Source: an uncultured Alphaproteobacteria bacterium (GTDB taxonomy: Bacteria > Pseudomonadota > Alphaproteobacteria > HIMB59 > GCA-002718135). Taken from it: a DNA stretch of 53,619 bases. The notes under the pieces are model-generated. The model searched no databases. It was not told where the DNA came from and saw only the letters and a program-made list of their open reading frames with translations. Made by a program: the position numbers and the translations under genes. Positions 1 through 8,448 of the stretch are shown here, piece after piece (position 1 is the first letter of the stretch; each line of letters opens with the position of its first letter). The DNA lies in the NCBI GenBank assembly GCA_902576125.1, contig CACGUF010000007.1, positions 1 to 53,619 on the forward strand. The letters are read 5' to 3'.

Positions 1-593
1 ATGATGATCACGATGATCACGACGACCACGATGATCATGCAGACCATGATGATCATGACGATCATGATGGACATGAAGGTCATAACCATGGAGAGTTTGA
101 TGCTCACATATGGTTAGATCCAAGTAATGCCAAAGAAATGGTTCACGAAATTGCTCACGAATTAGGTGATTTAGATCCCGCGAATAAGGATAAATATGAA
201 GCTAATGCTGAGGCAACAATTATTGCACTTGATCAACTGATTAAAGATGTCAGTAAAGATATTAATAAGGACGCAAAATTTGTTGTGTTCCATGATGCGT
301 ATCAATATTTTGAAGAGCGTTTTGGTGTCAGAGCAGCAGGGGCGTTAACATTAAACACTGATGTTTTACCTGGGGCTAAACAAATAGATGAAATTCAGGA
401 TGTAATTAAAGACAGAGGAATTAATTGTATTTTCTCTGAACCTCAATTTAATCCAAAGATTATTTCAACAATTGCAGAGGACACTAATATCAAAACAGGT
501 GTCTTTGATCCTCTGGGAGCAAATATTAATTCTGATAAAGATCTTTACTTTAAATTAATAAGTAATTTAGGTAATGAACTTAAAGGTTGTTAA
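1..593 (+). CDS. znuA: Zinc ABC transporter substrate-binding protein ZnuA (5' end outside window)
   Basis: Periplasmic zinc-binding protein of a ZnuABC importer; only about the last two thirds is present, read in the frame whose first full codon is base 3. It opens inside the His/Asp-rich loop typical of ZnuA, followed by the family motif AHIWLDPSNA, whose His is a metal ligand in the family. A second ligand His lies in VVFHDAY, and an acidic site follows in SEPQF and FDPLG. The first ligand His and the signal peptide lie off the window. The reading frame is open from base 3, so the internal ATG at 138 is not the start. The ZnuB/ZnuC genes are not visible. Regulation by Zur is usual for the family, but the promoter is outside the window. 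Confidence 0.93.
   Translation, partial: DDHDDHDDHDDHADHDDHDDHDGHEGHNHGEFDAHIWLDPSNAKEMVHEIAHELGDLDPANKDKYEANAEATIIALDQLIKDVSKDINKDAKFVVFHDAYQYFEERFGVRAAGALTLNTDVLPGAKQIDEIQDVIKDRGINCIFSEPQFNPKIISTIAEDTNIKTGVFDPLGANINSDKDLYFKLISNLGNELKGC
3..89 (+). repeat. Tandem Asp-Asp-His codon repeat in znuA
   Basis: The first 29 codons in the znuA frame read as triplets with His at nearly every third position: four DDH units, ADH, two DDH, then DGH, EGH and NH. The DNA is a degenerate 9-bp repeat of the type gatgatcac. ZnuA proteins usually have an irregular His/Asp/Glu-rich loop here, so the regular period is notable. Confidence 0.85.
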
Positions 594-608
594 TATTAAA
601 TAATTTAA

Positions 609-654
609 GAAGGTGGAACTTTAGGGTGTTAATCTAACAACACCCTCCACCTTC
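609..654 (+). other. Strong inverted repeat after znuA
   Basis: An 8-bp outer stem (609-616 with 647-654) and an 8-bp inner stem (623-630 with 639-646) are both perfect. They are separated by a 6-nt bulge on the left arm (617-622) and closed by an 8-nt loop. The structure starts 15 nt after the znuA stop codon. No T tract follows on either strand, so it is not a canonical intrinsic terminator; it could protect the znuA mRNA 3' end. The right part also encodes the end of the cysteine-rich peptide on the minus strand. Confidence 0.6.
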
Positions 655-717
655 ACAAGTACAACAGCAGCTGCAGCTACAACCACATTTAGGCGGGTTA
701 GGATTTTCATTTTTCAT
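634..717 (-). CDS. Cysteine-rich micropeptide (27 aa), possible metal-binding peptide
   Basis: An ATG at 717 opens a 27-codon frame ending in TAG at 634-636. The peptide begins MKNENPNPPK and then continues CGCSCSCCCTCEGGGCC, giving nine cysteines among the last 17 residues, in CxC and CCC patterns like those of metallothioneins. It lies convergent to znuA, which suggests a zinc-related role, but this is inference from position and composition. I see no good ribosome binding site upstream (AT-rich sequence ending in aataatgct), and no other ATG, GTG or TTG extends the frame. It has no recognised family. Cysteine codons mix TGT and TGC, so it is not a simple DNA repeat. Expression is unproven. 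Confidence 0.5.
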   Translation of the reverse strand: MKNENPNPPKCGCSCSCCCTCEGGGCC

Positions 718-862
718 AGCATTATTAATACTAATGAAATCTATATTTTCAAGGATATATTTGAATGAGTTTATAAAAAAACAATAGATTTAGTGCTTTT
801 CAACTAAATTGGGACACAAATAAAATTTATACAAATCACTCATCACAATATAAAATTAGATA
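718..862. promoter_or_regulatory. Intergenic region between the micropeptide and murJ
   Basis: This AT-rich stretch must hold the divergent control signals for murJ (plus) and for the micropeptide (minus). A TATAAA at 849-854 could be a murJ -10 element, placing the transcript start almost on the ATG at 863. I see no convincing -35, no Shine-Dalgarno sequence and no longer reading frame. Confidence 0.3.
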
Positions 863-2410
863 ATGCAGTCACTCTTTAGGTCCTTTTTTACTGTTAGTTT
901 TTATACTCTCCTTAGTAGGATTTTAGGCTTTGTTCGTGACATATTAATTGCACGTTTTCTTGGATCGACCGTAACAGCAGATGCGTTCTTTGTAGCTTTT
1001 CGTATTCCTAATTTCTTTCGACGTGTATTGGCAGAAGGTGCGTATAGCGCTGCACTAGTCCCTGTTTTCTCAGGCATTGTGATTGATTCTAAAGATGATC
1101 ATGAAGCAGCTGATTTTGTGGAGAACACCATGTCATTATTACTCGTTGTTACGGTGGGCTTAACTTTCATTTTCTTTTTTGGCATGCCCTATATTATACA
1201 AATACTAGCACCAGGTTTTCCTGTAAATAGTGAAGCTTTTGATTTAGCTGTCTATTTTGGGAAAATTATATTTCCGTATTTAATTTTTATTTCCTTAGCT
1301 GCACACTTTACTTCAATCTTAAATGTGCATGAACGATTTGCTGCAGGTGCTTTTGCTCCAGCTATTTTAAATATCAGTTTTATTCTCTCTCTTTATATTA
1401 TTACACCATATGTAAGTTCTGCTGGTCACGCTCTGTCGATTGGTGTTTTAATAGGTGGAATTGGACAGTTTTTATTTTTGTACCGATCCACTTTATCTTT
1501 TTATAAACCTAAATTAAAATTTCCAGAATTGAATGAAAAGTTACGAAAGTTTTTTAGATTATTTATTCCAGGGGTTATTGGGTCTGGTGTCATTCAATTA
1601 AATATTATTATCGGAACAATCATTGCCTCTTTCCTTCCTATCGGAGCAATAAGTCATTTGTATTATGCAGATCGTTTGAATCAATTACCTTTGGCAATAT
1701 TTGGTATTGCCCTTGGTGTAGTTTTATTGCCGGGTTTATCAAAAGCTATTAAGTCAGATAATAATGAGATGACAAAGAAATTACAAAACAGATCTTTAGA
1801 ATTCGCTTTATTAATATCTATCCCATCCGCTATTGGTTTATATATTTTATCCTTACCTATTGTTCATATCTTATTTGAGCGGGGCGTCTTTACTAAAGAA
1901 GACACTCTTTATACATCGAATGTCCTTGGATATTTTGCTCTTGGTCTTCCAGCATATGTATTGATTAAGGTTTTGATTGTTTGCTTTTTTGCCAGAGAAG
2001 ATACTAAAACTCCCTTGTATATTTCAATCGTCAGTGTGATTACCAATATTGTTTTATCCCTTTTATTAATTAGCACAATGAGAGAGATGGGTATAGCCTT
2101 GGCAACAGCCATTAGTGCTTGGGTAAACGCTCTTTTACTTTTTATTGTACTGATCGCTAGGAGAAGCTTAGATTTAGATGGTCATTTTTTAACCAATATA
2201 CTCAAATTACTCCTGTCTTTAATTATACTTGTTTTTATTATACGGTATTTAGAAATTTTCTTTTTTGCTCAATTATATTCAGCAGATATTCTAAATAATA
2301 TATTCTATTTGGTGCTTACTATTATTATCACTGCAGCAATTTATGGGATAATAATATTTATATTAAAAATCATAACAATTACTGATATTAAAAACTATTT
2401 GAAAAAATAA
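863..2410 (+). CDS. murJ: Lipid II flippase MurJ (MviN)
   Basis: Integral inner-membrane protein of the MOP superfamily that flips the peptidoglycan precursor lipid II. Its 515 residues match the family length, with about 14 hydrophobic segments. The N-terminus has the family pattern [19 protein letters not shown], followed by [23 protein letters not shown], both hallmarks of MurJ. It sits one base before trpS, the usual murJ-trpS pairing in alphaproteobacteria, and the two are probably co-transcribed. Arginine codons are often CGT or CGA here, unlike genes after about 3.4 kb where AGA dominates. The ATG at 863 has no clear ribosome binding site but gives the expected N-terminus. Confidence 0.96.
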   Translation: MQSLFRSFFTVSFYTLLSRILGFVRDILIARFLGSTVTADAFFVAFRIPNFFRRVLAEGAYSAALVPVFSGIVIDSKDDHEAADFVENTMSLLLVVTVGLTFIFFFGMPYIIQILAPGFPVNSEAFDLAVYFGKIIFPYLIFISLAAHFTSILNVHERFAAGAFAPAILNISFILSLYIITPYVSSAGHALSIGVLIGGIGQFLFLYRSTLSFYKPKLKFPELNEKLRKFFRLFIPGVIGSGVIQLNIIIGTIIASFLPIGAISHLYYADRLNQLPLAIFGIALGVVLLPGLSKAIKSDNNEMTKKLQNRSLEFALLISIPSAIGLYILSLPIVHILFERGVFTKEDTLYTSNVLGYFALGLPAYVLIKVLIVCFFAREDTKTPLYISIVSVITNIVLSLLLISTMREMGIALATAISAWVNALLLFIVLIARRSLDLDGHFLTNILKLLLSLIILVFIIRYLEIFFFAQLYSADILNNIFYLVLTIIITAAIYGIIIFILKIITITDIKNYLKK

Positions 2411-2411
2411 T

Positions 2412-3422
2412 ATGGACAAAGTTACTAAAAGAATTTTATCAGGCGTTCAACCTTCCGGTGATTTGCATTTAGGCAATTATTTGGGTGCAATAAAAAACTT
2501 TGTATCTCTTCAAAAAGAATTTGAATGTTTTTTCTGTGTTGTTGACCTACATGCTATTACAGTTTGGCAAGATCCAAAACTGCTGAAACAAAAAACAAGA
2601 GAGGTAGCAGCCGCCTTTATTGCCTCTGGTATTGATCCAGAAAAAAATACATTATTTGTACAGTCGCAAGTTCCACAACATGCGCAATTAGCATGGATCT
2701 TTAATTGTGTAGCACGTATGGGATGGCTTAACCGCATGACACAATTTAAAGATAAAGCAGGAAAAAATAGTGAAAATGTATCGGTAGGATTATTTTCTTA
2801 CCCAACCTTAATGGCAGCAGATATTTTAATATATTTAGCAACACATGTTCCTGTTGGTGAAGATCAAAAACAGCACTTAGAGCTTACAAGAGATATTGCA
2901 CAAAAATTTAATAGTGATTTTAACACAGATATATTCCCTATTCCTGAACCTTTGATCCTAGGGGAGGCGACACGTGTGATGAGTCTTCGAGATGGTTTAA
3001 AAAAAATGAGTAAATCAGATCCATCAGATTATTCTAGAATTATGTTATCAGATAGTGAGGAGGAGATTGTTAAAAAAATAAAAAAAGCTAAAACAGACCC
3101 ACTACCTTTGCCTGAAAACTTAGAAGAAGCAAAAAAAAGACCTGAGGCTATTAACCTCTTAACTATTTATGCAGCTTTAAATGATTTAGATGTAAAAAGT
3201 GTAGTTGATGATTATGCAGGAAAAGAATTTTCTCGATTCAAAAGAGATTTAGGAGAACTTGCGGCATCAAAATTATCCCCTATTTCTTTGGAGATGAACA
3301 AGCTAATGAAAGATGTGGAGTATTTAGACACAATTATTAGTCATGGTAAAGATCGCGCTATTAACGTAGCAAATCCGGTATTATCAAAAATTTATGAAAT
3401 AATTGGCTTTTTTAAACAATAA
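2412..3422 (+). CDS. trpS: Tryptophanyl-tRNA synthetase
   Basis: Class I aminoacyl-tRNA synthetase charging tRNA-Trp in the cytosol. The N-terminus carries [17 protein letters not shown], which includes the HIGH-type ATP motif (HLGN). The KMSKS loop is visible as [14 protein letters not shown] near residue 200. The length of 336 residues is typical of bacterial TrpRS. It starts one base after the murJ stop and is presumably translated from the murJ transcript. Codon use includes CGT, CGC and CGA arginines, like murJ. Confidence 0.97.
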   Translation: MDKVTKRILSGVQPSGDLHLGNYLGAIKNFVSLQKEFECFFCVVDLHAITVWQDPKLLKQKTREVAAAFIASGIDPEKNTLFVQSQVPQHAQLAWIFNCVARMGWLNRMTQFKDKAGKNSENVSVGLFSYPTLMAADILIYLATHVPVGEDQKQHLELTRDIAQKFNSDFNTDIFPIPEPLILGEATRVMSLRDGLKKMSKSDPSDYSRIMLSDSEEEIVKKIKKAKTDPLPLPENLEEAKKRPEAINLLTIYAALNDLDVKSVVDDYAGKEFSRFKRDLGELAASKLSPISLEMNKLMKDVEYLDTIISHGKDRAINVANPVLSKIYEIIGFFKQ

Positions 3423-3444
3423 TATCCCAAATTTTTGTTTTTTT

Positions 3445-3489
3445 TTGCCAATTTTCATACGAAAGTCATATTAATGACTATATAAGGAG
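3445..3489 (+). promoter_or_regulatory. Candidate nfu promoter with overlapping palindrome
   Basis: TTGCCA at 3445-3450 (5 of 6 to TTGACA) and TATTAA at 3469-3474 are 18 bp apart. A perfect 16-bp palindrome, AGTCATATTAATGACT, covers 3464-3479 and overlaps the -10, as an operator would. A Shine-Dalgarno AAGGAG is at 3484-3489, three bases before the nfu ATG. The palindrome could bind an iron or Fe-S responsive regulator; I cannot assign which. Confidence 0.4.
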
Positions 3490-3492
3490 CAT

Positions 3493-4059
3493 ATGTTTAT
3501 ACAAACAGAACAAACGCCAAACCCACAAACTCTCAAATTTTTACCAGGAAAAGTGGTTATGGCTGAAGGAACAGCTTTTTATCAAAATGTTAAAGAAGCT
3601 ACTGACTCGCCATTTGCAAGAAGGTTATTTAATATAGATGGAGTCGAGGGAGTTTTTTTTGGAAGTGATTTCATTACAATTACTAAAAATGATAATTATG
3701 ACTGGCAAGTAATGAAACCTTCTATTTTAGGTGGAATTATTGATCATTTTAATTCTAAAGATCAGACAATCGAAAAAACTAGTTCAAATGATTCTGAAAA
3801 AAGTCTTAAAAAAAATGAAGAAGACTCAGATATTGTTAAACAAATAAAAGAATTACTTGATACTAGGGTAAGACCAGCAGTTGCTATGGATGGCGGGGAT
3901 ATAATCTATAATAATTTTGAAGATGGTATTGTTTACTTAAAAATGCAAGGCGCATGTTCAGGATGCCCAAGCTCTACTGCAACTCTCAAAATGGGAATTG
4001 AGAATATGTTAAAGCATTATATTCCTGAGGTACAGGAGGTAAGACCAGTAGATGCGTAA
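3493..4059 (+). CDS. nfu: NifU/Nfu-type Fe-S cluster scaffold protein
   Basis: Fe-S cluster carrier of the Nfu family. Residues 1-85 are the Nfu N-terminal domain, starting MFIQTEQTPNPQTLKFLPG. After a charged linker (about 88-115), residues 116-188 form the NifU C-terminal domain with VRPAVAMDGGDI and the cluster-binding CSGC motif at C155 and C158. The 188-residue length is typical for alphaproteobacteria and mitochondria. A strong AAGGAG precedes the ATG. Its last 8 bases overlap the start of the glucosaminidase gene, so the two are likely coupled. In many alphaproteobacteria this gene lies next to tsaB-rimI; here two envelope genes intervene. Confidence 0.94.
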   Translation: MFIQTEQTPNPQTLKFLPGKVVMAEGTAFYQNVKEATDSPFARRLFNIDGVEGVFFGSDFITITKNDNYDWQVMKPSILGGIIDHFNSKDQTIEKTSSNDSEKSLKKNEEDSDIVKQIKELLDTRVRPAVAMDGGDIIYNNFEDGIVYLKMQGACSGCPSSTATLKMGIENMLKHYIPEVQEVRPVDA

Positions 4060-5053
4060 CTTGTTTATTATTTTTTTATTACCTTTCTTTTTTTCATCAT
4101 TAGCTACTATAGCATTTGAAGACAAGAATCAGATCAATGATTTAAAGATTGTATATAAGCTCAATGCGAATCTCGATGATCTTGTATTAAGTTATTGTTC
4201 GACTTATGACTCATACACTGTAAACAGACTTTATTCTCAAAAGAAAATTACAAATCAAAATTTAGATAAAATTAGACTTAACAAATTTATAGTATCAATT
4301 AAAAAGAAACCTTTAAATCCAAATCTTTATAAGCAAATTGATGAAAAACAAAATATCAAATTTTTAAACAAAAATATTAAAGAAATTGAATTAGAATTTC
4401 TTTCTGATTCTAAAAAAGAATTTGTTAAAACTTTACTCCCATTGATATCATATGAGAATCAAAATATTTTATTGGAGAGAACTAAGTTAGAAAATATTAG
4501 AAGTTTTTTAGATAACAACAACACTTTATCAACTAATGATTTACACTTTCTTAATAAAATATCAAAAAAATATAGACTTAATTCTAAAGATAAACATAAA
4601 TATGACTTGGTTAATGAATTATTAGATCTAGTTGATATTATTCCTAATTCTATTGTTTTAGCTCAAGCAGCCAATGAAAGTGGTTGGGGCACTTCGAGAT
4701 TTGCAACAGAGTTTAATGCTTTATTTGGAGAATATACGTATGATTTTGCTAGTGGTGTAGTACCTTTAATGAGAAAAAAAGGAGAAAAGCATTTAGTCAA
4801 ATCATTTGATTCAGTAAACAAAAGTGTGCAGTCATATTTTAATAATCTTAATTCCCATTATGCCTACAAAGACTTTAGAAACGTTAGAAAATTTATGAGA
4901 AAAAATAAAAATTTTAGTAATATAGGGCTATTAGTAAATGAGTTAGATACTTATGCGGCTGATGAAAATTATATTCATACAATTAATTCAATTATTGAAG
5001 ATAATAAGTTAAATAAATTTGATACTTATACATATTCTTATAATAACTCATAA
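4052..5053 (+). CDS. Bax/FlgJ-type endo-N-acetylglucosaminidase, secreted
   Basis: Probable exported peptidoglycan hydrolase. The N-terminus (MRNLFIIFLLPFFFSSLATIAFE) looks like a signal peptide with cleavage near residue 21. The middle, about 30-170, is Lys/Asn-rich with no recognised domain. The glucosaminidase domain spans about 180-315, with LAQAANESGWGTSRF giving the likely catalytic Glu209, followed by NALFGEYTYD and the later repeat-like SYFNNLNSHYAY. The architecture resembles E. coli Bax. It overlaps nfu by 8 nt at its start and the deacetylase by 6 nt tail to tail. With the deacetylase it forms a small envelope-remodelling insertion in a housekeeping neighbourhood. Confidence 0.83.
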   Translation: MRNLFIIFLLPFFFSSLATIAFEDKNQINDLKIVYKLNANLDDLVLSYCSTYDSYTVNRLYSQKKITNQNLDKIRLNKFIVSIKKKPLNPNLYKQIDEKQNIKFLNKNIKEIELEFLSDSKKEFVKTLLPLISYENQNILLERTKLENIRSFLDNNNTLSTNDLHFLNKISKKYRLNSKDKHKYDLVNELLDLVDIIPNSIVLAQAANESGWGTSRFATEFNALFGEYTYDFASGVVPLMRKKGEKHLVKSFDSVNKSVQSYFNNLNSHYAYKDFRNVRKFMRKNKNFSNIGLLVNELDTYAADENYIHTINSIIEDNKLNKFDTYTYSYNNS

Positions 5054-6062
5054 GTAAAATTGGTGACCAAACCAGCGCCATAAACCATCTTTGCCTTTTG
5101 CAGTACAGTTAATTCTCGATCTACCTTTAGTTAATTTCCTATTTAATCTTATTTCAATTCGCTCATTGAATTTAAATATTTCTTTTTCAACTTGGCCTTT
5201 ACTATCAAAAACAAAACAATCAATTGTAGGAACTAATTTTTCATCTAATAATGAAAACCCAATGAATGGAGGATTTTCATAAATTGTTGGATCAGCTGGA
5301 ATAAAATCATAAATTCCAAGACCTTTTGCATTTGCAGCAAATTTTACTCTATCAATTTCTCCATATCTTTCGTTAAGAGAGAATCTTGGCAGATAATAAA
5401 AGTTTGATGTTTCATTGATTACTCCTGAATGCTGACCAAAAGCAACTTTAAATTTATAATCTTTTAATAAATCTATGATTTGTTGATTTGCTTCACCATA
5501 TGGAAATGCAAATAAAGATGGTATTTCTCCTAATTCTCTTAAAAAAATATTGTTTGATGTTTCAATTTCATTTTTAACTTCATCAATTGATAAGTCTGAC
5601 ATGTGATAGTGACTATGAGAATGAGCCCCAATTGAAACACCCTCATTTTTTAAGTTGTCTTATTTGATCCCAATTTAAATAATTTTTATTATTTTTATGG
5701 ATAGTCGAAGTATTAACAAAAAGAGTAACAGGTATTTTATGTTGCTTAAATTTAGGCCATCCAATTTCGTAAAAAGATTTATCAGCATCATCTATACTTA
5801 TGCCTAAAGTATTTTCATCAAGATCCCCATCATTTAAAATTGTATCAATTATAAACTCTATTGATTTTATAGAGTATTTTTCTTTAGAAAATTCATCTAT
5901 GTGCGCATCAAATTGATCTAAAGTGACACTAGTTGATGGATATTTATCAATACCAAATTTATGGTACATAAATATCACTGCTGAATTTTTAATGTTGCTT
6001 GCATAGGAAGAAGATATGTTTAAAAATAAAACAAAAATAAATATTAGTTTAAATATAAACAT
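5048..6062 (-). pseudogene. Polysaccharide deacetylase, frameshifted in an A6 run
   Basis: One deacetylase-family gene (PF01522 type) split into two frames: 6062-5643 (139 aa) and a downstream part whose first ATG is at 5602. The first part has a signal peptide and a modified metal motif, GISIDDADKSF. The His motif, read GVSIGAHSHSHYH, lies at 5603-5641 in the seam and belongs to neither frame when each is read from its own ATG. Removing one A from the A6 run (T6 at 5646-5651) joins both into one 337-residue protein of normal family length. This may be decay, a sequencing error, phase variation or transcriptional slippage. Its start codon is 3 nt from that of tsaB. Confidence 0.8.
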
Positions 6063-6065
6063 CCT

Positions 6066-6671
6066 ATGTTCCTTTTTTTAGATGTAATTTCACCAATACC
6101 AGAATTTCACGTAATTAATGACAAAAAAATTATTCTTTCAATACAAATTATACATAATAATGATGAAAAACTTAGTGATACTATAATTCCTAAATATTTA
6201 GAACTTCAAGAAACTTATAAACTTAAGGAAATAATTACTCATTTGATTATAACTACTGGACCTGGTTCATACACAGCACTAAGAGTTGGAGCATCTTTTA
6301 TCGCAGGATTAAGTCAATCAATGAGTTTGCCAGTATCTGAAATATCAAGTGAAAATATTTTTGAATTTCTTGAATATGAAAATTTACATTCTGGTGTTTA
6401 CATAAAGTCATCAAATAATCAAAAATTCCTTACATACAAAAAAAATGGAGAGTTTTTTCACATCAAAATTGAAAGCGAAGACTTTGTTTTACCAAATCAT
6501 ATTTCAAATTTATTTTGCAATTTTATAAATGATAATTCTTTTGATAAAAATGTAAATTATAAATCTTTTTCAATAACTAAAATTATTTTAGAAAATTTAA
6601 ATAATTTGATTTTTAAAGAAAATTTAATAATTAAACCTAAATATATTTCAAATAACATTATATTAAATTGA
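6066..6671 (+). CDS. tsaB: tRNA threonylcarbamoyladenosine biosynthesis protein TsaB
   Basis: Partner of TsaD in making t6A37 on ANN-decoding tRNAs; a cytosolic ASKHA-fold protein. Visible family features are the N-terminal FLFLDVIS strand (normally ILAIDTS) and the conserved IITTGPGSYTALRVGASFIAGL segment around residues 65-85. The C-terminal half is short and AT-rich, and the total of 201 residues is slightly short for the family. The ATG at 6066 lies 3 nt from the divergent deacetylase start. The gene overlaps rimI by 4 nt (TTGA), the usual tsaB-rimI order. The N-terminus is diverged, but the GPGS motif makes the call firm. Confidence 0.88.
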   Translation: MFLFLDVISPIPEFHVINDKKIILSIQIIHNNDEKLSDTIIPKYLELQETYKLKEIITHLIITTGPGSYTALRVGASFIAGLSQSMSLPVSEISSENIFEFLEYENLHSGVYIKSSNNQKFLTYKKNGEFFHIKIESEDFVLPNHISNLFCNFINDNSFDKNVNYKSFSITKIILENLNNLIFKENLIIKPKYISNNIILN

Positions 6672-7138
6672 TAAAGATCAGAAAACTTGAGCAAAAAGAC
6701 AAAAAGTTTTTTAATGCATTGATTAATTCAGAAAATTCATATTATGAGGAATTTTTAAGTATTGGTTGGTCTTTAAAACAAATAAATAATCAGTTCAAAA
6801 AAAGCACTAATTTGGCTTATGGCATATTTTATAGAGAATTATTGATTTCTTTCATCTTTGGAGACTTAATAAATATTGAAAAAATATCAGAATATGAGAT
6901 ATTACTAATTTATGTTTCTAAAAATTTTAGAAAAAAAGGTTTAGGAACAAGGCTTTTAAAAAAAATAGAAGAGAATAATAGTAGTTTAAAAAAAATTTAT
7001 CTTGAAGTTTCTGAAAAAAATTTACATGGAATATTATTCTATAAAAAAATGGGTTTTAACATTGTTTCTACAAGAAAAAATTATTTTTTAATTAGAAATA
7101 AAGATACTAACGCACTTGTGATGTTAAAAAATTATTAG
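6668..7138 (+). CDS. rimI: Ribosomal protein alanine N-acetyltransferase RimI
   Basis: GNAT-fold acetyltransferase; RimI acetylates the N-terminus of ribosomal protein S18. The 156-residue protein has the acetyl-CoA binding loop RKKGLGTRLLKKIE at about 94-107, followed by LEVSEKNLHGILFYKKMGF, a classic RimI segment. The start is TTG within TTGA, overlapping the tsaB stop by 4 nt, which implies translational coupling. Exact acetylation substrate is inferred from the tsaB-rimI neighbourhood; a general GNAT is the alternative. Confidence 0.87.
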   Translation: MIKIRKLEQKDKKFFNALINSENSYYEEFLSIGWSLKQINNQFKKSTNLAYGIFYRELLISFIFGDLINIEKISEYEILLIYVSKNFRKKGLGTRLLKKIEENNSSLKKIYLEVSEKNLHGILFYKKMGFNIVSTRKNYFLIRNKDTNALVMLKNY

Positions 7139-7140
7139 AT

Positions 7141-8448
7141 ATGCAAAAAAATAAAATTTATATTAAGTCTTATGGATGTCAAATGAATGTTTATGACTCT
7201 AATAGGATATTAGATTTATTTAAGAATAAAGATTATGAAATAGCAGATGATCCGAAAGATGCAAATTTAGTAGTTTTAAATACATGCCATATAAGAGAAA
7301 AAGCTGCTGAAAAAGTTTATTCGGATATTGGTAGAATTAATAAAATTAAAAAAGACAAAAAAAAAGATAGTTTTAAACTAGTGGTTGCTGGTTGTGTTGC
7401 TCAAGCTGAAGGAGAGGAAATTAAATTAAGAGCTCCCTCTGTTGATTTTATTGTTGGGCCTCAATCTTATCACAAGCTACCAGAAATGTTAAAAACTAAA
7501 GACTCGATACTTAGTGATGAATTTACACAAAATGATAAATTTAAAAACTTATTATACAATTCTTCTGGTGGAGTTTCAGAATTTGTATCAATTCAAGAAG
7601 GATGTGATAAATTTTGTTCATTTTGCGTTGTTCCTTATACAAGAGGACCTGAATTTTCACGACCTGTAAATGAAATAATAAATGAAATAAATAAATATCT
7701 AAATCAAGGAGTTAAAGAAGTTATTTTTTTAGGACAAAATGTAAATGCTTATCATGGTATTGGAGAAGATGGCAAAACAAAGGATTTAGCTTACTTGATA
7801 AATAAAGTAAGTGAGTTAGAAAAACTTAAAAGAATAAGGTACATGACTTCACATCCAATTGATATGACGGATACACTGATTAGAGTTCATAAAACAAATA
7901 TCAAATTAATGCCTTTTTTACATTTACCTATTCAATCAGGATCTAATAAAATTCTAAAAGCTATGAATAGAAAACATAACGTGGATTTTTATAGAAGAAT
8001 AGTTGAAAAATTAAGAAATGAAAAACCTGACATAGCACTTTCTTCTGATTTTATTGTTGGATACCCTGGTGAGTCTGATAAAGATTTTAATGATACAATG
8101 AAATTTGTTAACGAAGTCAAATATGTAATTGCTTACTCTTTTATTTATAGTCAAAGACCTGGAACACCTGCTCAAAAAAAAGATAATATTCCTCTAGCTG
8201 AAAAGAAGGCAAGATTAAGTGCACTTCAATCTCTTTTAAAAGAACAACAAAAAAATTATAATAAATCTTTTATAGGGAAAAAAATTGAAGTTTTATTTGA
8301 TAAAAAAGGTAGACATAAGGATCAATTTATAGGAAGATCAATATATAACCAAAGTGTTTTTACAAGCAGTGAAAAAAATCTAATAAATAAAATTGCAAAT
8401 GCCAAAATTATTAATTCAACCGACTTTGCTTTGGAGAGTTCTGTTTGA
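7141..8448 (+). CDS. miaB: tRNA-2-methylthio-N6-dimethylallyladenosine synthase MiaB
   Basis: Radical-SAM methylthiotransferase modifying A37 of tRNAs. The N-terminal UPF0004 domain shows three cluster cysteines in YGCQMNVYDS, NTCHIREKA and VAGCVAQ. The radical SAM motif is EGCDKFCSFCVVPYTRG. A C-terminal TRAM-like region follows from about residue 375. The 435-residue length is usual. It starts 2 nt after rimI; many alphaproteobacteria have a fur-family gene between rimI and miaB, which is absent here. It overlaps phoH by 4 nt. Confidence 0.96.
   Translation: MQKNKIYIKSYGCQMNVYDSNRILDLFKNKDYEIADDPKDANLVVLNTCHIREKAAEKVYSDIGRINKIKKDKKKDSFKLVVAGCVAQAEGEEIKLRAPSVDFIVGPQSYHKLPEMLKTKDSILSDEFTQNDKFKNLLYNSSGGVSEFVSIQEGCDKFCSFCVVPYTRGPEFSRPVNEIINEINKYLNQGVKEVIFLGQNVNAYHGIGEDGKTKDLAYLINKVSELEKLKRIRYMTSHPIDMTDTLIRVHKTNIKLMPFLHLPIQSGSNKILKAMNRKHNVDFYRRIVEKLRNEKPDIALSSDFIVGYPGESDKDFNDTMKFVNEVKYVIAYSFIYSQRPGTPAQKKDNIPLAEKKARLSALQSLLKEQQKNYNKSFIGKKIEVLFDKKGRHKDQFIGRSIYNQSVFTSSEKNLINKIANAKIINSTDFALESSV

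Noticed and set aside
3401-3453. AATTGGC/GCCAATT inverted repeat around the trpS stop
   Set aside because: A 7-bp stem enclosing a long AT-rich loop, without a following T tract, is plausible by chance.
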